Positions 35,602 through 48,480 of a DNA stretch of 64,000 nt are shown here, in pieces. The DNA is from Limnohabitans sp. B9-3 (lineage in GTDB: Bacteria; Pseudomonadota; Gammaproteobacteria; Burkholderiales; Burkholderiaceae_C): NCBI RefSeq assembly GCF_002778325.1, contig NZ_NESI01000010.1, positions 62,001-126,000 on the forward strand, given 5' to 3'. Under the pieces are notes generated by a model. It was not told the DNA's origin, did no database searches, and saw only the letters and a list, made by a program, of their open reading frames with translations. Every line of letters starts with the position of its first letter. Within the stretch, counting starts at the first letter, position 1. The translations under genes were made by a program, and so were the position numbers.

Positions 35602-36545
35602 AACCCACCGTCATCAGTGCCGATCTGTTGTTCGAGGCCTTTCGCAGCAGTTTGCGCTGGGAATGGGTGGCTGGATTGGGTGCTTCTGAGCGGCATTTTG
35701 ATGAGGTGGCCGTCCGTGCCGCACGTTCCGGTGCCGATTTGGTCGGTTACCTCAATTACATCCATCCTTATCGCGCCCAAGTCTTGGGTGAGCGAGAGGT
35801 GAACTACATCTCTCAGTGCTCTGCGGCGGATTCCGCACGCCGCATTGCCCGCATCGTGACCTTAGAGCCGCCGGTGTTGGTTTTGGCGGACGGGCAAATG
35901 GCGCCGCCTGCGTTGATCGCCATGTGCGAGCGAGCTCAAATTCCGTTGTTCTCCACGTCGGAATCTGCAGCTTTTGTGATCGATGTGTTGCGCGCTTATT
36001 TGTCTAAGCACTTTGCCGATCGCACCTCCATGCACGGCGTGTTCATGGATATTTTGGGCCTAGGCGTGATGATCACGGGCGAGTCAGGTCTAGGTAAAAG
36101 TGAGTTGGGCTTGGAGCTCATTTCCCGTGGCAACGGCTTGGTGGCCGATGATGCGGTGGATTTGTTTCGTATCAACCAAACCACCATTGAAGGACGCTGT
36201 CCCGAGTTGATTCAAAACTTGTTAGAGGTGCGAGGCATCGGTTTGTTGGACATTCGCGCCATTTTTGGCGAAACAGCCGTGCGTCGCAAAATGCGTCTCA
36301 AGCTGATTGTTCACTTGGTGCGTAAAGAGACCTTGGAGCGCGATTACGAGCGACTTCCGCACGAGCCGTTGACCCAAGACGTGCTGGGCGTGCCGGTGCG
36401 CAAGGTGGTGATTCAAGTGGTGGCCGGTCGCAACATTGCGGTGCTGGTTGAGGCGGCGGTGCGCAACACCATTTTGCAATTGCGCGGTGTTGACACCTAT
36501 CAGGAATTCATTTCTAGGCACCAGCGTGCCATGTCGCAAAACTAA
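35598..36545 (+). CDS. hprK: HPr kinase/phosphorylase
   Basis: HprK (315 residues) phosphorylates and dephosphorylates HPr on serine. The N-terminal DRTGG-like domain (1-130) is followed by the kinase domain with His146 in SMHGVFMDI, the P-loop GESGLGKS at 161-168 and the [11 protein letters not shown] signature. The start is TTG at 35598, overlapping the ptsN stop as TTGA; the next conserved residues ([13 protein letters not shown]) fit the family. ptsH and ptsI are not in the window. The stop overlaps the convergent fur stop. Confidence 0.95.
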   Translation: MKPTVISADLLFEAFRSSLRWEWVAGLGASERHFDEVAVRAARSGADLVGYLNYIHPYRAQVLGEREVNYISQCSAADSARRIARIVTLEPPVLVLADGQMAPPALIAMCERAQIPLFSTSESAAFVIDVLRAYLSKHFADRTSMHGVFMDILGLGVMITGESGLGKSELGLELISRGNGLVADDAVDLFRINQTTIEGRCPELIQNLLEVRGIGLLDIRAIFGETAVRRKMRLKLIVHLVRKETLERDYERLPHEPLTQDVLGVPVRKVVIQVVAGRNIAVLVEAAVRNTILQLRGVDTYQEFISRHQRAMSQN

Positions 36546-36985
36546 GCGACGTTCGTTTTTGAGGGGCGGTGCTCGCAGTTGGGCTTGCGGCAATGGGCGT
36601 ACAAACTCAAGGCATGGTCGGCGATTTCAAATCCTTGGCGTTTGGCTACTTTGACCTGCAGCGCTTCGATTTCTTTGTCATGAAACTCTTCCACACGGCC
36701 GCAATCTAAGCACACCAAGTGGTCGTGGTGCTCCCCCTCATTGAGCTCGTACACCGCACGTTCACTCTCAAAATGACTGCGTTTCAAGATGTCCGCTTGT
36801 TCAAACTGCATCAGCACCCGGTAAACGGTGGCCAAACCAATGTCGACGTTTTGAAGCATTAACTGTCGGTACACATCTTCAGCGGTCATGTGGCGTTGGC
36901 CGCTGGTTTGAAATAAATCCAGTATCTTCAGTCGTGGCAATGTAGCCTTTAGGCCAATACTTTTGAGGTCGTCGGGGTGGGCCAT
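36542..36985 (-). CDS. fur: Ferric uptake regulator
   Basis: Fur (147 residues) is the Fe(II)-dependent repressor of iron uptake. The N-terminal winged helix ([28 protein letters not shown]) leads to the dimer domain with the HHDH metal cluster ([14 protein letters not shown]) and a second Cys pair in [20 protein letters not shown] precedes the ATG. It is divergent from bamE (84-base gap) and overlaps hprK at the stops (CTAA). This position next to bamE is typical of the order. Confidence 0.96.
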   Translation of the reverse strand: MAHPDDLKSIGLKATLPRLKILDLFQTSGQRHMTAEDVYRQLMLQNVDIGLATVYRVLMQFEQADILKRSHFESERAVYELNEGEHHDHLVCLDCGRVEEFHDKEIEALQVKVAKRQGFEIADHALSLYAHCRKPNCEHRPSKTNVA

Positions 36986-37069
36986 GAGGCATCTCCAAGA
37001 TGGGCGAAACAGGTGGCCCGCTACAATGAACGGATCATAGCGTTACAGCCCAATTCGGCCTTTCACACC

Positions 37070-37612
37070 ATGTTTGAACTCTGTCGAAAAGCCTCTTTCT
37101 TGTCGTTCCCTCGACACCCCTTGCTAGGCATCGCTTGCTTGTTGGCTGCCCTAGGGTTGACCGCGTGTTCGAGCGTCATAACGCCCTACCGGCCAGATGT
37201 TGTGCAAGGCAACTTTGTCTCGCGCGAGCAAGCGCAAGCCTTGCGATTGGGCATGCCGCGACAGGCAGTGCGAGATATTTTGGGAACTCCTTTGGTGACC
37301 AGCGTGTTCCACAGTGACCGCTGGGACTACGCGTTCACCATCCGCCGTCAAGGCACCGAGCCCCAGTTGCGACGCTTCAGTGTGTTTTTCAAGAACGACA
37401 TCTTGGTGCAACTCGAAGGTGACCCACTGCCCACCGAGGCAGAGTTTGCAGCCAAGATTGACACCCGTGCAACTGCCAAAAAGGTGCCCGAATTGAAGGC
37501 CTCCGAGACAGACTTGGCCCAGTTCCCAGCCAAGTCGTCCGTTTCACTGGCGCCAACGCCTGCCCCCTCCAAACCTGTCAGCTATCCGCCGCTTGAAGCC
37601 CCTGCCCGTTGA
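37070..37612 (+). CDS. bamE: Outer membrane assembly lipoprotein BamE
   Basis: BamE (SmpA/OmlA; 180 residues) is the small lipoprotein of the BAM complex that inserts outer-membrane proteins. It has a signal peptide with lipobox LTAC (Cys33), then [36 protein letters not shown], the BamE core. A Pro/Ala/Lys-rich C-terminal tail of about 60 residues extends beyond the E. coli form. The ATG at 37070 places the signal correctly. TACAAT at 37022-37027 is a possible -10. dapB follows 20 bases later. Confidence 0.93.
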   Translation: MFELCRKASFLSFPRHPLLGIACLLAALGLTACSSVITPYRPDVVQGNFVSREQAQALRLGMPRQAVRDILGTPLVTSVFHSDRWDYAFTIRRQGTEPQLRRFSVFFKNDILVQLEGDPLPTEAEFAAKIDTRATAKKVPELKASETDLAQFPAKSSVSLAPTPAPSKPVSYPPLEAPAR

Positions 37613-37632
37613 TTTTTGAAAGTGCCCGTCTC

Positions 37633-38451
37633 ATGGCCCAAACAACACCTCCTTTGAAACTTGCCATCGCTGGCGCCAGCGGCCGCATGGGCCACATGTT
37701 GATCGAAGCCGTGCGTCATGCGCCAGAGTTTCAGCTCAGTGGCGCTTTGGATGTGCCCGCCAGTCCCGGCATTGGCAACGATGCCACCGGTTTTTTAGGT
37801 CAAGCCAGCGGCGTCAACATCGAGGCCGATGTGCGTCAAGGTTTGAAAAACAGCCAAGTTTTGATCGATTTCACACGGCCCGAGGGCACCATGGCACATC
37901 TGCAGGTGTGTCGTGAGTTGGGTGTGAAACTGGTGATTGGCACCACAGGTTTTACCGACGTCCAAAAAGCAGAGATCACAGAGGCGGCAAAGGACATCGC
38001 CATTGTGATGGCGCCTAACATGAGCGTAGGCGTCAACGTGACCTTGAAGCTGTTGCAAATGGCGGCGCAAGCCATGCCCACCGGCTATGACATTGAAATC
38101 ATTGAAGCGCATCACCGCCACAAAGTCGACGCGCCTTCGGGCACGGCTCTCAAAATGGGCGAGGTCATCGCCGAAGCGATGGGCCGCGATCTCAAAGATT
38201 GCGCGGTGTACGAGCGTTACGGCCACACCGGTGAGCGCGATCCGTCCACCATTGGTTTTGCGACCATCCGAGGCGGTGACATCGTGGGCGACCACACCGT
38301 GTTGTTTGCCGGAACGGGCGAGCGCATTGAGGTCACCCACAAATCCTCGAGCCGCGCCACTTACGCGCAAGGCAGTTTGCGAGCCGCCAGCTTTTTGGCC
38401 AGCAAAGACAAAGGGCTGTTCGACATGTTTGATGTGTTGAATCTGCGCTAA
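37633..38451 (+). CDS. dapB: 4-hydroxy-tetrahydrodipicolinate reductase
   Basis: DapB (272 residues) reduces the DapA product to tetrahydrodipicolinate for lysine and diaminopimelate synthesis. The nucleotide-binding loop is [11 protein letters not shown], the catalytic signature [15 protein letters not shown], and the C-terminal domain includes [15 protein letters not shown]. The ATG at 37633 is preferred; a TTG at 37609 overlapping the bamE stop would add eight residues. It is co-directional with bamE and exbBD. Confidence 0.95.
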   Translation: MAQTTPPLKLAIAGASGRMGHMLIEAVRHAPEFQLSGALDVPASPGIGNDATGFLGQASGVNIEADVRQGLKNSQVLIDFTRPEGTMAHLQVCRELGVKLVIGTTGFTDVQKAEITEAAKDIAIVMAPNMSVGVNVTLKLLQMAAQAMPTGYDIEIIEAHHRHKVDAPSGTALKMGEVIAEAMGRDLKDCAVYERYGHTGERDPSTIGFATIRGGDIVGDHTVLFAGTGERIEVTHKSSSRATYAQGSLRAASFLASKDKGLFDMFDVLNLR

Positions 38452-38475
38452 GTTTTTCACCGAGCCCAAGATACG

Positions 38476-39102
38476 ATGAGTTTTTTCGAAGCCACTTTGC
38501 AAGGCGACGCACTCAGCGTGACACTGGCTGTCGTGTTGTTGGCGATGTCGGTCTTGACGTGGACGGTGATTGTTTACAAGGCTTGGTTGTTGCATCGGGT
38601 CAGCGCGGATGTGGCACAGGGCAAGGTCGCTTTTTGGCAAGCCAGAGATGCGGCTCAGGGCTTGGCCGTGCTGGGTGCCTTAGACCGTTGTGGCGTGCTA
38701 CTGCCGTTGGCTCAAGCACAGCAGCAGCGCATGCCCGGCACGTTGGGTTCTCAAGGGGACGAAGCCGCTCAGCGCACCCGTGTGCTGAGAGACGCATTGC
38801 ATGCTGTGCTGCATCGTTTGCAGTCGGGTCAAGTGCTGTTGGCGACGGTGGGTTCTACAGCGCCATTCGTCGGCTTGTTGGGGACGGTGTGGGGCATTTA
38901 TCACGCACTCACCGGCATTTCCAACGCGGGTCAGCTCTCGATTGCGCAAGTGGCGGGTCCGGTGGGCGAGGCCCTCATCATGACGGCGGCAGGCTTGGCT
39001 GTGGCGCTTCCAGCCGTCTTGGCTTTTAACGTCATGGGCCGCGTGATCAGCCGCTTGGAGCAAGAGCTCGAAGGCTTTGCCCACGATTTGCGAGAGCTCT
39101 GA
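38476..39102 (+). CDS. exbB: MotA/TolQ/ExbB proton channel protein
   Basis: The 208-residue inner-membrane protein has three helices: an N-terminal one at about 15-36 and two C-terminal ones. The conserved core is VGSTAPFVGLLGTVWGIYHAL and GPVGEALIMTAAGLAVALPAVLAFNV. It pairs with the next gene to convert proton flow into force. No tonB or tolAB is adjacent, so ExbB and TolQ roles cannot be separated. One-base overlap with exbD. Confidence 0.88.
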   Translation: MSFFEATLQGDALSVTLAVVLLAMSVLTWTVIVYKAWLLHRVSADVAQGKVAFWQARDAAQGLAVLGALDRCGVLLPLAQAQQQRMPGTLGSQGDEAAQRTRVLRDALHAVLHRLQSGQVLLATVGSTAPFVGLLGTVWGIYHALTGISNAGQLSIAQVAGPVGEALIMTAAGLAVALPAVLAFNVMGRVISRLEQELEGFAHDLREL

Positions 39103-39542
39103 TGGCGTTTGGTCGTTTTGAGCGCGCGCCAGGTCAAACGCCCATGAGCGACATCAACGTTACGCCCCTCGTGGATGTGATGATGGTTTTGTTGGTGATT
39201 TTCATCATCACCGCGCCCTTGATGGTCAGCGCATTGAAGCTCGATTTGCCCAATCAGGAAAGTGCCCAAGCCAGCAGCGCACCGCCGCAGTCGGTGCAAG
39301 TCGCCATTGATGTCAAAGGCGACGTGTTCTTGGACGACAAGGCTGTTTCTCTGACCGAGTTAAAGCAGGCCTTAACGCAACGAGCTGCACAAGCAGCGGG
39401 TCAATCCGCTGAGGCGTTGCCTGAGGTGCAGTTGCGTGCCGATGCGCGTGTGCCCTATGGCCGCGTGGTCGAAGTCATGGACTTGGCTCAGCAAGTGGGG
39501 ATGAACCGGATTGGCTTTGTGACCGAGCGCAAGCGGCCTTGA
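39102..39542 (+). CDS. exbD: ExbD/TolR-family biopolymer transport protein
   Basis: This 146-residue partner of ExbB has a short cytoplasmic N terminus, one helix (VDVMMVLLVIFIITAPLM) whose opening carries the proton-relay Asp (NVTPLVDVMMVLL), and a periplasmic domain ending in EVMDLAQQVGMNRIGFVTE, the ExbD fold. Start and stop overlap by one base (TGATG) with exbB. The leuS gene follows after 106 bases that contain no further gene. Confidence 0.88.
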   Translation: MAFGRFERAPGQTPMSDINVTPLVDVMMVLLVIFIITAPLMVSALKLDLPNQESAQASSAPPQSVQVAIDVKGDVFLDDKAVSLTELKQALTQRAAQAAGQSAEALPEVQLRADARVPYGRVVEVMDLAQQVGMNRIGFVTERKRP

Positions 39543-39606
39543 CACCTCCCTGACTCAAGCCCTGATCCAAGCCCTAAAATCTAGCGATATCCAGCCTTTC
39601 TTCTGA

Positions 39607-42336
<2,730 letters not shown>

Positions 42337-42345
42337 GCGCTGAGT

Positions 42346-42852
42346 ATGTCCACCACACGCCGTGCCCTGTTGGTCTCATCCAGCCTCGTTGTCGGGCTGG
42401 CGGGCTGCGGCTTTGAGTTGCGCAAGGCACCGAACTATGCCTTCAGCACACTTTTTAGCAGCGTGCCTGTGGTGTCGCCTCTGGGCATCAAGCTTTCTCG
42501 CAGCTTGACAGCGAGCGGTCAAGTTGAAGTCATCACCGATCCCAAGCAAATCGAGCGCGCCCAAGTGATCTTTGACCAGCTTTTCGAGCTGCGTGAAAAA
42601 GTGGTGGTCGGGCGCACCTCGACAGGCGCGATTCGCGAGTTTCAATTGCGCCTGCGTTACCGCTTTCGTGTGCGCAAACAAGCGGGCATCGAGTTGATCC
42701 CCGACACCGAGTTGGTGCTCACCCGTGACATCAACTTCAACGAAACCGGCGCGTTGTCCAAAGAGTCGGAAGAAGGCTTGCTGTACCGCGACATGGAAAA
42801 CGATTTGGTGCAACAGATTCAGCGGCGTCTGGCTGCCATTCGCCAGCTCTGA
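42346..42852 (+). CDS. lptE: LPS-assembly lipoprotein LptE
   Basis: LptE (168 residues) plugs the LptD barrel that places LPS in the outer leaflet. It has a lipoprotein signal with Cys21 (VVGLAGCGFELR) and the conserved GFELRKAPNYAFSTLF start of the mature chain, followed by the mixed alpha/beta fold. It is located between leuS and holA as in E. coli. The next start is two bases after its stop. Confidence 0.93.
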   Translation: MSTTRRALLVSSSLVVGLAGCGFELRKAPNYAFSTLFSSVPVVSPLGIKLSRSLTASGQVEVITDPKQIERAQVIFDQLFELREKVVVGRTSTGAIREFQLRLRYRFRVRKQAGIELIPDTELVLTRDINFNETGALSKESEEGLLYRDMENDLVQQIQRRLAAIRQL

Positions 42853-42854
42853 CC

Positions 42855-43925
42855 ATGCAAGTCGCCGCCTCGCAATTCAGCCAGCACCTGCAAGCCCAGG
42901 CTTCCAAAGGTCTGCGCAGCCTCTACACCTTCCATGGCGATGAGCCCTTGTTGCAGCAAGAGGCCTTGGATGCCTTGCGCGCCACCGCGCGTGCGCAAGG
43001 CTATACCGAGCGCAGCGTGTTCACCGTGGCAGGCGCGCACTTTGACTGGGGCGAGGTGTTGGCGGCAGGTGGCTCCATGAGTTTGTTTGCCGACAAGCAG
43101 TTGATTGAAATCCGCATCCCCTCGGGCAAGCCCGGTAAAGATGGCAGCGTGGCGCTGCAAAACATTGCGGAATTGGCGGTGGGCAATGACAGCACCTTGA
43201 CGGTGGTTTTGCTGCCGCGCTTGGACAAAGCCACCAAAAGCTCAGCGTGGTTTACCGCCTTGGAGAACAACGGCATCAGCGTGCAAATTGACCCGATTGA
43301 GCGTCACACCTTGCCCACTTGGATTGCGCATCGCTTGGGCGCGCAACAGCAGCGCGTGAGCGAAGGCGAAGCGGGCCAACACACCTTGCAGTTTTTTGCC
43401 GATCGGGTGGAAGGTAATTTGTTGGCGGCGCATCAAGAAATCCAAAAACTCGGTCTGCTCTACCCCGCTGGCGAGTTGAGCTTTGAGCAGGTGGAGCGCG
43501 CGGTGCTGAATGTGGCCCGCTATGACGTGTTCAAACTCTCCGAGGCTGTGCTCAGTGGCCAGCCCTTGCGTGTGCAGCGCATGCTTGATGGCCTCAAGGC
43601 CGAGGGCGAAGCCGAGGTGCTGGTGCACTACACGCTGGCCGAAGAAATTCGTGCTTTGAAGCGTGTCAAAGACGCGGTGGCCTCAGGCAAAGCCTTGCCC
43701 ATGGCGCTGCGTGAGCAGCGTATTTGGGGCCCGCGTGAGCGTTTGTTTGAACGCGTGCTGCCGCGCTTGAGCGTGGGCATGCTAGATAAATTGTTGCAAT
43801 CGGCACACCAAGTCGATGGCATTGTCAAAGGCCTCAAAGTGGCCGATTGGCCGACCGATAACTGGCAGGCCCTGCACCGTTTGGCCTTGCGCTTGTGCCG
43901 CGCGTGTATGCCTCGCCAAGCTTGA
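42855..43925 (+). CDS. holA: DNA polymerase III subunit delta
   Basis: HolA (356 residues) is the clamp-loader subunit that opens the beta clamp. N-terminal AAA+-like domain: [20 protein letters not shown], with [16 protein letters not shown]; then the lid and collar helices ([45 protein letters not shown]). As usual for delta there is no P-loop. Tightly spaced with lptE and proA. Confidence 0.93.
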   Translation: MQVAASQFSQHLQAQASKGLRSLYTFHGDEPLLQQEALDALRATARAQGYTERSVFTVAGAHFDWGEVLAAGGSMSLFADKQLIEIRIPSGKPGKDGSVALQNIAELAVGNDSTLTVVLLPRLDKATKSSAWFTALENNGISVQIDPIERHTLPTWIAHRLGAQQQRVSEGEAGQHTLQFFADRVEGNLLAAHQEIQKLGLLYPAGELSFEQVERAVLNVARYDVFKLSEAVLSGQPLRVQRMLDGLKAEGEAEVLVHYTLAEEIRALKRVKDAVASGKALPMALREQRIWGPRERLFERVLPRLSVGMLDKLLQSAHQVDGIVKGLKVADWPTDNWQALHRLALRLCRACMPRQA

Positions 43926-43939
43926 AAGAAAACCACACC

Positions 43940-45220
43940 ATGACCGAACTCAACGTCGTTGACCACATGAATGCTTTGGGCGCACAAGCCAAGACGGCCT
44001 CTGCGCAAATGGCCAAAGCTTCTGCGGCTGTCAAAAACAAAGCCTTGCGTGCTTTGGCCGCTTTGCTGCGTGCCAACATCGATGCGCTCCAAATCGACAA
44101 CGCCAAAGACCTAGCGCGAGCCACCGCCGCTGGCCTCGACGCACCCATGGTCGACCGCTTGAAGCTCACCCCCAAAGTATTGGAAACCTGCGCACAAGGC
44201 TGCGAACAACTCGCCGCCATGCCCGAGGTGATTGGTGAAATCACAGGCCTGAAAGAGCAACCCAGCGGCATTCGCGTGGGGCAAATGCGCGTGCCTCTGG
44301 GTGTGTTCGGCATGATTTTCGAAAGCCGCCCTAACGTGACGATTGAGGCGGCGTCGCTGTCCATCAAGAGCGGTAACGCCTGCATCTTGCGCGGCGGCTC
44401 GGAAGCGATTGAGTCCAACAAAGCCTTGGCTAAGTTGGTTCAACAAGCGTTGATCGAAAGTGGCTTGCCCACCGACGCGGTGCAACTGGTGCAAACCACC
44501 GACCGCGAGGCCGTGGGCCACCTTATTGCCATGCCTCAGTTTGTGGATGTCATCATTCCGCGCGGTGGCAAAGGCTTGATCGAGCGCATCAGCCGCGAGG
44601 CCAAAGTGCCCGTCATCAAACATTTGGATGGCAACTGCCACACCTATGTGGACGATCCGTGTGACATCGCCATGGCCGTCACCGTGGCCGACAACGCCAA
44701 AACCCAAAAGTACAGTCCTTGCAATGCCAGCGAAAGCTTGTTGGTGGCGCGTGGGGTGGCGGCAGAGTTCTTGCCCAAGATCGGCGCGATTTATGCGGCC
44801 AAGGGTGTGGAAATGCGTTGTTGCCCAGAAGCCAAAGCCATGCTCGCCAACGTGCCAGGCGCCCAGCTGAAAGACGCGACCGAGCAAGATTGGTTTGAGG
44901 AATACCTCGGTCCCATCATCAGCGTCAAAGTGGTGACAGGCTTGGACGAGGCCATTGCCCACATCAACCATTATTCGAGTCACCACACCGAATCCATCCT
45001 CACGCGCGACCACATGCACGCCCAGCGCTTTTTGCGCGAGGTGGATTCCTCCAGCGTGATGGTCAACGCCAGTACCCGTTTTGCGGATGGTTTTGAATAC
45101 GGTTTAGGGGCCGAGATCGGCATTTCAACCGACAAGTTTCACGCCCGTGGCCCTGTGGGCATTGAAGGCCTGACCTCGTTGAAGTACGTGGTTTTGGGTC
45201 AAGGCGAAATCCGCGTTTAA
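43940..45220 (+). CDS. proA: Gamma-glutamyl phosphate reductase
   Basis: ProA (426 residues) reduces gamma-glutamyl phosphate to glutamate semialdehyde in proline synthesis. It belongs to the aldehyde-dehydrogenase fold, with the NADP domain ([19 protein letters not shown]), the catalytic cysteine in [13 protein letters not shown] and the C-terminal [19 protein letters not shown]. The ATG at 43940 follows holA by 14 bases. proB is not in the window. Confidence 0.96.
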   Translation: MTELNVVDHMNALGAQAKTASAQMAKASAAVKNKALRALAALLRANIDALQIDNAKDLARATAAGLDAPMVDRLKLTPKVLETCAQGCEQLAAMPEVIGEITGLKEQPSGIRVGQMRVPLGVFGMIFESRPNVTIEAASLSIKSGNACILRGGSEAIESNKALAKLVQQALIESGLPTDAVQLVQTTDREAVGHLIAMPQFVDVIIPRGGKGLIERISREAKVPVIKHLDGNCHTYVDDPCDIAMAVTVADNAKTQKYSPCNASESLLVARGVAAEFLPKIGAIYAAKGVEMRCCPEAKAMLANVPGAQLKDATEQDWFEEYLGPIISVKVVTGLDEAIAHINHYSSHHTESILTRDHMHAQRFLREVDSSSVMVNASTRFADGFEYGLGAEIGISTDKFHARGPVGIEGLTSLKYVVLGQGEIRV

Positions 45221-45272
45221 AACGGCGCTGTTATGAGGTTGTGCCTCTAAACAAGGGCGCGACCTGACGGCC

Positions 45273-45278
45273 TAGAAT
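45273..45278 (+). promoter_or_regulatory. Candidate -10 for gshA-kup-gshB
   Basis: TAGAAT lies 23 bases before the gshA ATG, and AAGAAGGA (45290-45297) provides a ribosome site. This is a normal leadered start, in contrast with the leaderless ones. No strong -35 is seen. Confidence 0.3.
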
Positions 45279-45301
45279 GACGCTCCATCAAGAAGGACAC
45301 C

Positions 45302-46597
45302 ATGGTTCCCCATCTCATCACGGCCCTCACCGGCCCCATCAACGAGCTTGAACAACGCATTCTCGATTCCATGCCCGCCATTGAGCGCTGGTTTCGTTTG
45401 GAATGGATGGAGCACACGCCCCCGTTCTACACGTCAGTGGATGTGCGCAACGCCGGCTTCAAGCTGGCGCCCGTTGACACCAATCTCTATCCCGGCGGCT
45501 GGAACAACTTGACGCCCGAGATGCTGCCCTTGGCCGTGCAAGCCGCGATGGCGGCGATTGAAAAGATTTGCCCAGAAGCGCGCAACCTGTTGCTGATCCC
45601 CGAGAACCACACGCGAAACACCTTCTATTTGTCGAATGTGGCGCAGCTGCAGCGCATCTTCCACATGGCTGGTTTGAACGTGCGCATCGGCTCGATCAAC
45701 CCCGAGATCAAAGAAAACACCACCATCGACTTGCCCAATGGCGACAGCGTCACCTTAGAGCCAGTGATTCGCAGTGCGCGTCGCGTGGGCCTGAAAGACT
45801 TTGACCCCTGCACCATCTTGCTCAACAACGATTTGAGCGCGGGCATTCCCGGCATTTTGGAAGACTTGCACGAGCAGCATCTCTTGCCACCGCTGCATGC
45901 GGGTTGGAGCGTGCGTCGCAAGAGCAAGCACTTTGAATGCTACGAAGAAGTGGCCAAGCGCTTTGGCAAACTTTTGGGCATCGACCCATGGCTGATCAAC
46001 CCCATGTTCAACCAATGTGGTGAAGTCAACTTCGCAGAGGGTACGGGCATGGAGTGCCTGCAGACCAATGTGGATGCCTTGCTGACCAAGATCAAGCGCA
46101 AATACAAAGAGTACGGTATCAACGAAAAGCCGTTTGTGGTCGTCAAGGCCGACAACGGCACTTACGGCATGGGCATCATGACCGTGCGCGATGTCAAAGA
46201 CTTGGATGTCTTGAATCGCAAAACGCGCAACAAAATGAGCGTGGTCAAAGATGGCCAGTCGGTGAACCAAGTCATCATCCAAGAAGGCGTGTTGACCAAC
46301 GAGCGCGTGAACGACGCTGTAGCCGAGCCGGTGGTCTACATGATGGACCGCTACGTCGTGGGCGGCTTCTACCGTGTGCACGCGGAGCGCGGTGTGGACG
46401 AAAACCTCAACGCGCCTGGTGCCAGCTTCGTGCCCTTGGCGTTTGAGCAAAGCGCACACACGCCGCAGCCGGGCATGAAGCCGGGTGTGAGCACGCCGAA
46501 CCGCTTTTACATGTATGGCGTCATTGGCCGTTTGGCCATGCTGGCGGCGAGTTACGAGTTGGAAGCGACTGACCCTGAAGCTGAGAATTACGACTGA
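45302..46597 (+). CDS. gshA: Glutamate--cysteine ligase
   Basis: This 431-residue protein belongs to the ligase family used by betaproteobacteria and acidithiobacilli, which is unrelated in length to the 518-residue E. coli GshA. It catalyses the first step of glutathione synthesis. The ATP-grasp-like core includes [20 protein letters not shown] and the following NRKTRNKMS segment. Kup starts five bases after its stop and gshB follows, so glutathione synthesis and K+ uptake share an operon. Confidence 0.92.
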   Translation: MVPHLITALTGPINELEQRILDSMPAIERWFRLEWMEHTPPFYTSVDVRNAGFKLAPVDTNLYPGGWNNLTPEMLPLAVQAAMAAIEKICPEARNLLLIPENHTRNTFYLSNVAQLQRIFHMAGLNVRIGSINPEIKENTTIDLPNGDSVTLEPVIRSARRVGLKDFDPCTILLNNDLSAGIPGILEDLHEQHLLPPLHAGWSVRRKSKHFECYEEVAKRFGKLLGIDPWLINPMFNQCGEVNFAEGTGMECLQTNVDALLTKIKRKYKEYGINEKPFVVVKADNGTYGMGIMTVRDVKDLDVLNRKTRNKMSVVKDGQSVNQVIIQEGVLTNERVNDAVAEPVVYMMDRYVVGGFYRVHAERGVDENLNAPGASFVPLAFEQSAHTPQPGMKPGVSTPNRFYMYGVIGRLAMLAASYELEATDPEAENYD

Positions 46598-46602
46598 GGT
46601 CC

Positions 46603-48477
46603 ATGATGGAACAGCACGGCAAATCGTCGCTTGCGGCGCTCACCCTTGGTGCGATCGGCGTCGTTTACGGCGACATCGGCACCAGCGTGTTGTATGCGAT
46701 GAAGGAAGTGTTTGGCTCTGGCCATGTGCAGTTCACGCCCGACAATATTTTTGGCATCTTGTCCATTTTCTTTTGGACCTTGACCCTCATCGTGTCCATC
46801 AAATACGTGGTCTTGGTGCTGCGTGCCGACAACAACGGTGAGGGGGGGTTGGTGGCGATGCTGGCGCTGGCCTCCATGGCGGTGAAAGACAAGCCCAAGT
46901 TGCGACAGCGGATGATGGTCGTCGGTATCTTTGGCACCTGCTTGTTCTATGGTGACGGCGTGATCACGCCGGCTATTTCGGTGCTGTCTGCGGTCGAGGG
47001 TTTGGAGGTCGTCTCGCCGGCCTTCAAGAAATACGTGATACCGCTGACCATCGTGATTTTGTTCTGCCTGTTTGCCGTTCAAAAGCGTGGCACCAGCGGC
47101 ATTGGTAAATTCTTTGGCCCCATCACCGTGATTTGGTTCGCCGTGATTGCAGGTTTGGGCGTGTATCACATCGCCTCTCATCCAGAAATTCTGTGGGCTA
47201 TCAGCCCGCATCACGCGCTGCGTTTTATCTTTGCAGAGCCCGAGGTGACCTTTTTGATTTTGGGCGCCGTGGTGCTGTGTGTGACAGGTGGCGAAGCCTT
47301 GTACGCAGACATGGGGCACTTTGGTAAAAAGCCGATCCGCGTGGCTTGGTTCACCGTGGTGATGCCGTCCTTGACCTTGAACTACTTTGGACAGGGTGCT
47401 TTGCTGCTGAGCGACCCCAAAGCCGTGTCCAACCCTTTTTACAACATGGCCCCAGATTGGTTTTTATTGCCTTTGGTGATTTTGGCCACGGCCGCCACGG
47501 TGATCGCGTCACAAGCGCTGATTTCAGGCGCCTTCAGCGTCACCAAACAGGTGGTGCAGATGGGCTTCTTGCCCCGTTTGCAAGTGCTGCATACCAGTGT
47601 CAAAGACACGGGGCAAATCTACATTCCCTTTGTCAATTGGGGCCTGTTTGCTGTCATCGTCTTGGCTGTGGTGATGTTCAAGTCGTCCAGTAATTTGGCC
47701 GCCGCGTATGGCATTGCGGTGTGCACCGACATGCTCATCACCACCGTGTTGACGTTCTTTGTGATCCGTTACAGCTGGAAATATCCGCTGTGGATCTGCT
47801 TGAGCGTCACTGGATTTTTCTTGGTCATCGACTTGACTTTCTGGGCCTCTAACTTGCTGAAGCTGATGGATGGCGGTTGGTTCCCCCTGCTGATCGCCGC
47901 GGTCATCATGATGCTCATGTTGATTTGGCGAGATGGTCGCGAGCTGCTCGATGACATCCGCAAAGAAGACGCCCTCGATTTGGACAGTTTCTTAGAGGCC
48001 GTCTTTGTGTCGCCTCCCACCCGCGTGGAAGGTACCGCCGTGTTCTTGACCACCGGCAAAGGCACTGTGCCGAATGCGCTGCTGCACAACCTCAAGCACA
48101 ACAAAGTGCTGCACAAACAAAACCTGTTCGTGAACGTGCAAAACCATGAAGTGCCTTGGATCGCGGAGAACGAACGCGTGGTCATCACGCCGCTTGTCAA
48201 CGAATGTTGGCAGGTGGTCATTCATTACGGCTTCAAAGACAACCCCGATGTCCCTGGCGCCTTGACCCAGCTGCGCGGCATGGGGTGCGAGGTGAATCCG
48301 ATGACCACCAGTTACTTTTTGTCGCGTGACAGCATCGTGCCAACGATTGGCAAGGGCATGGCGACTTGGCGTGAAAAAATCTTTGCACAAATGCACCTCA
48401 ATGCCAGTTCCGCTGCGGACTTCTTGAACTTACCGAGCAACTCGGTGGTCGAGTTGGGCAGCAAGATCGAGATCTAA
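46603..48477 (+). CDS. kup: Low-affinity potassium transporter Kup
   Basis: Kup (624 residues) is a K+/H+ symporter with about twelve helices (1-430) and a cytoplasmic C-terminal domain. The signature [20 protein letters not shown] is at the N terminus, and [20 protein letters not shown] is the second conserved block. It sits between gshA and gshB with gaps of five and three bases. Glutathione gates Kef K+ efflux channels in other bacteria, so linkage of K+ uptake with glutathione synthesis is meaningful (inference). Confidence 0.95.
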   Translation: MMEQHGKSSLAALTLGAIGVVYGDIGTSVLYAMKEVFGSGHVQFTPDNIFGILSIFFWTLTLIVSIKYVVLVLRADNNGEGGLVAMLALASMAVKDKPKLRQRMMVVGIFGTCLFYGDGVITPAISVLSAVEGLEVVSPAFKKYVIPLTIVILFCLFAVQKRGTSGIGKFFGPITVIWFAVIAGLGVYHIASHPEILWAISPHHALRFIFAEPEVTFLILGAVVLCVTGGEALYADMGHFGKKPIRVAWFTVVMPSLTLNYFGQGALLLSDPKAVSNPFYNMAPDWFLLPLVILATAATVIASQALISGAFSVTKQVVQMGFLPRLQVLHTSVKDTGQIYIPFVNWGLFAVIVLAVVMFKSSSNLAAAYGIAVCTDMLITTVLTFFVIRYSWKYPLWICLSVTGFFLVIDLTFWASNLLKLMDGGWFPLLIAAVIMMLMLIWRDGRELLDDIRKEDALDLDSFLEAVFVSPPTRVEGTAVFLTTGKGTVPNALLHNLKHNKVLHKQNLFVNVQNHEVPWIAENERVVITPLVNECWQVVIHYGFKDNPDVPGALTQLRGMGCEVNPMTTSYFLSRDSIVPTIGKGMATWREKIFAQMHLNASSAADFLNLPSNSVVELGSKIEI

Positions 48478-48480
48478 CCC

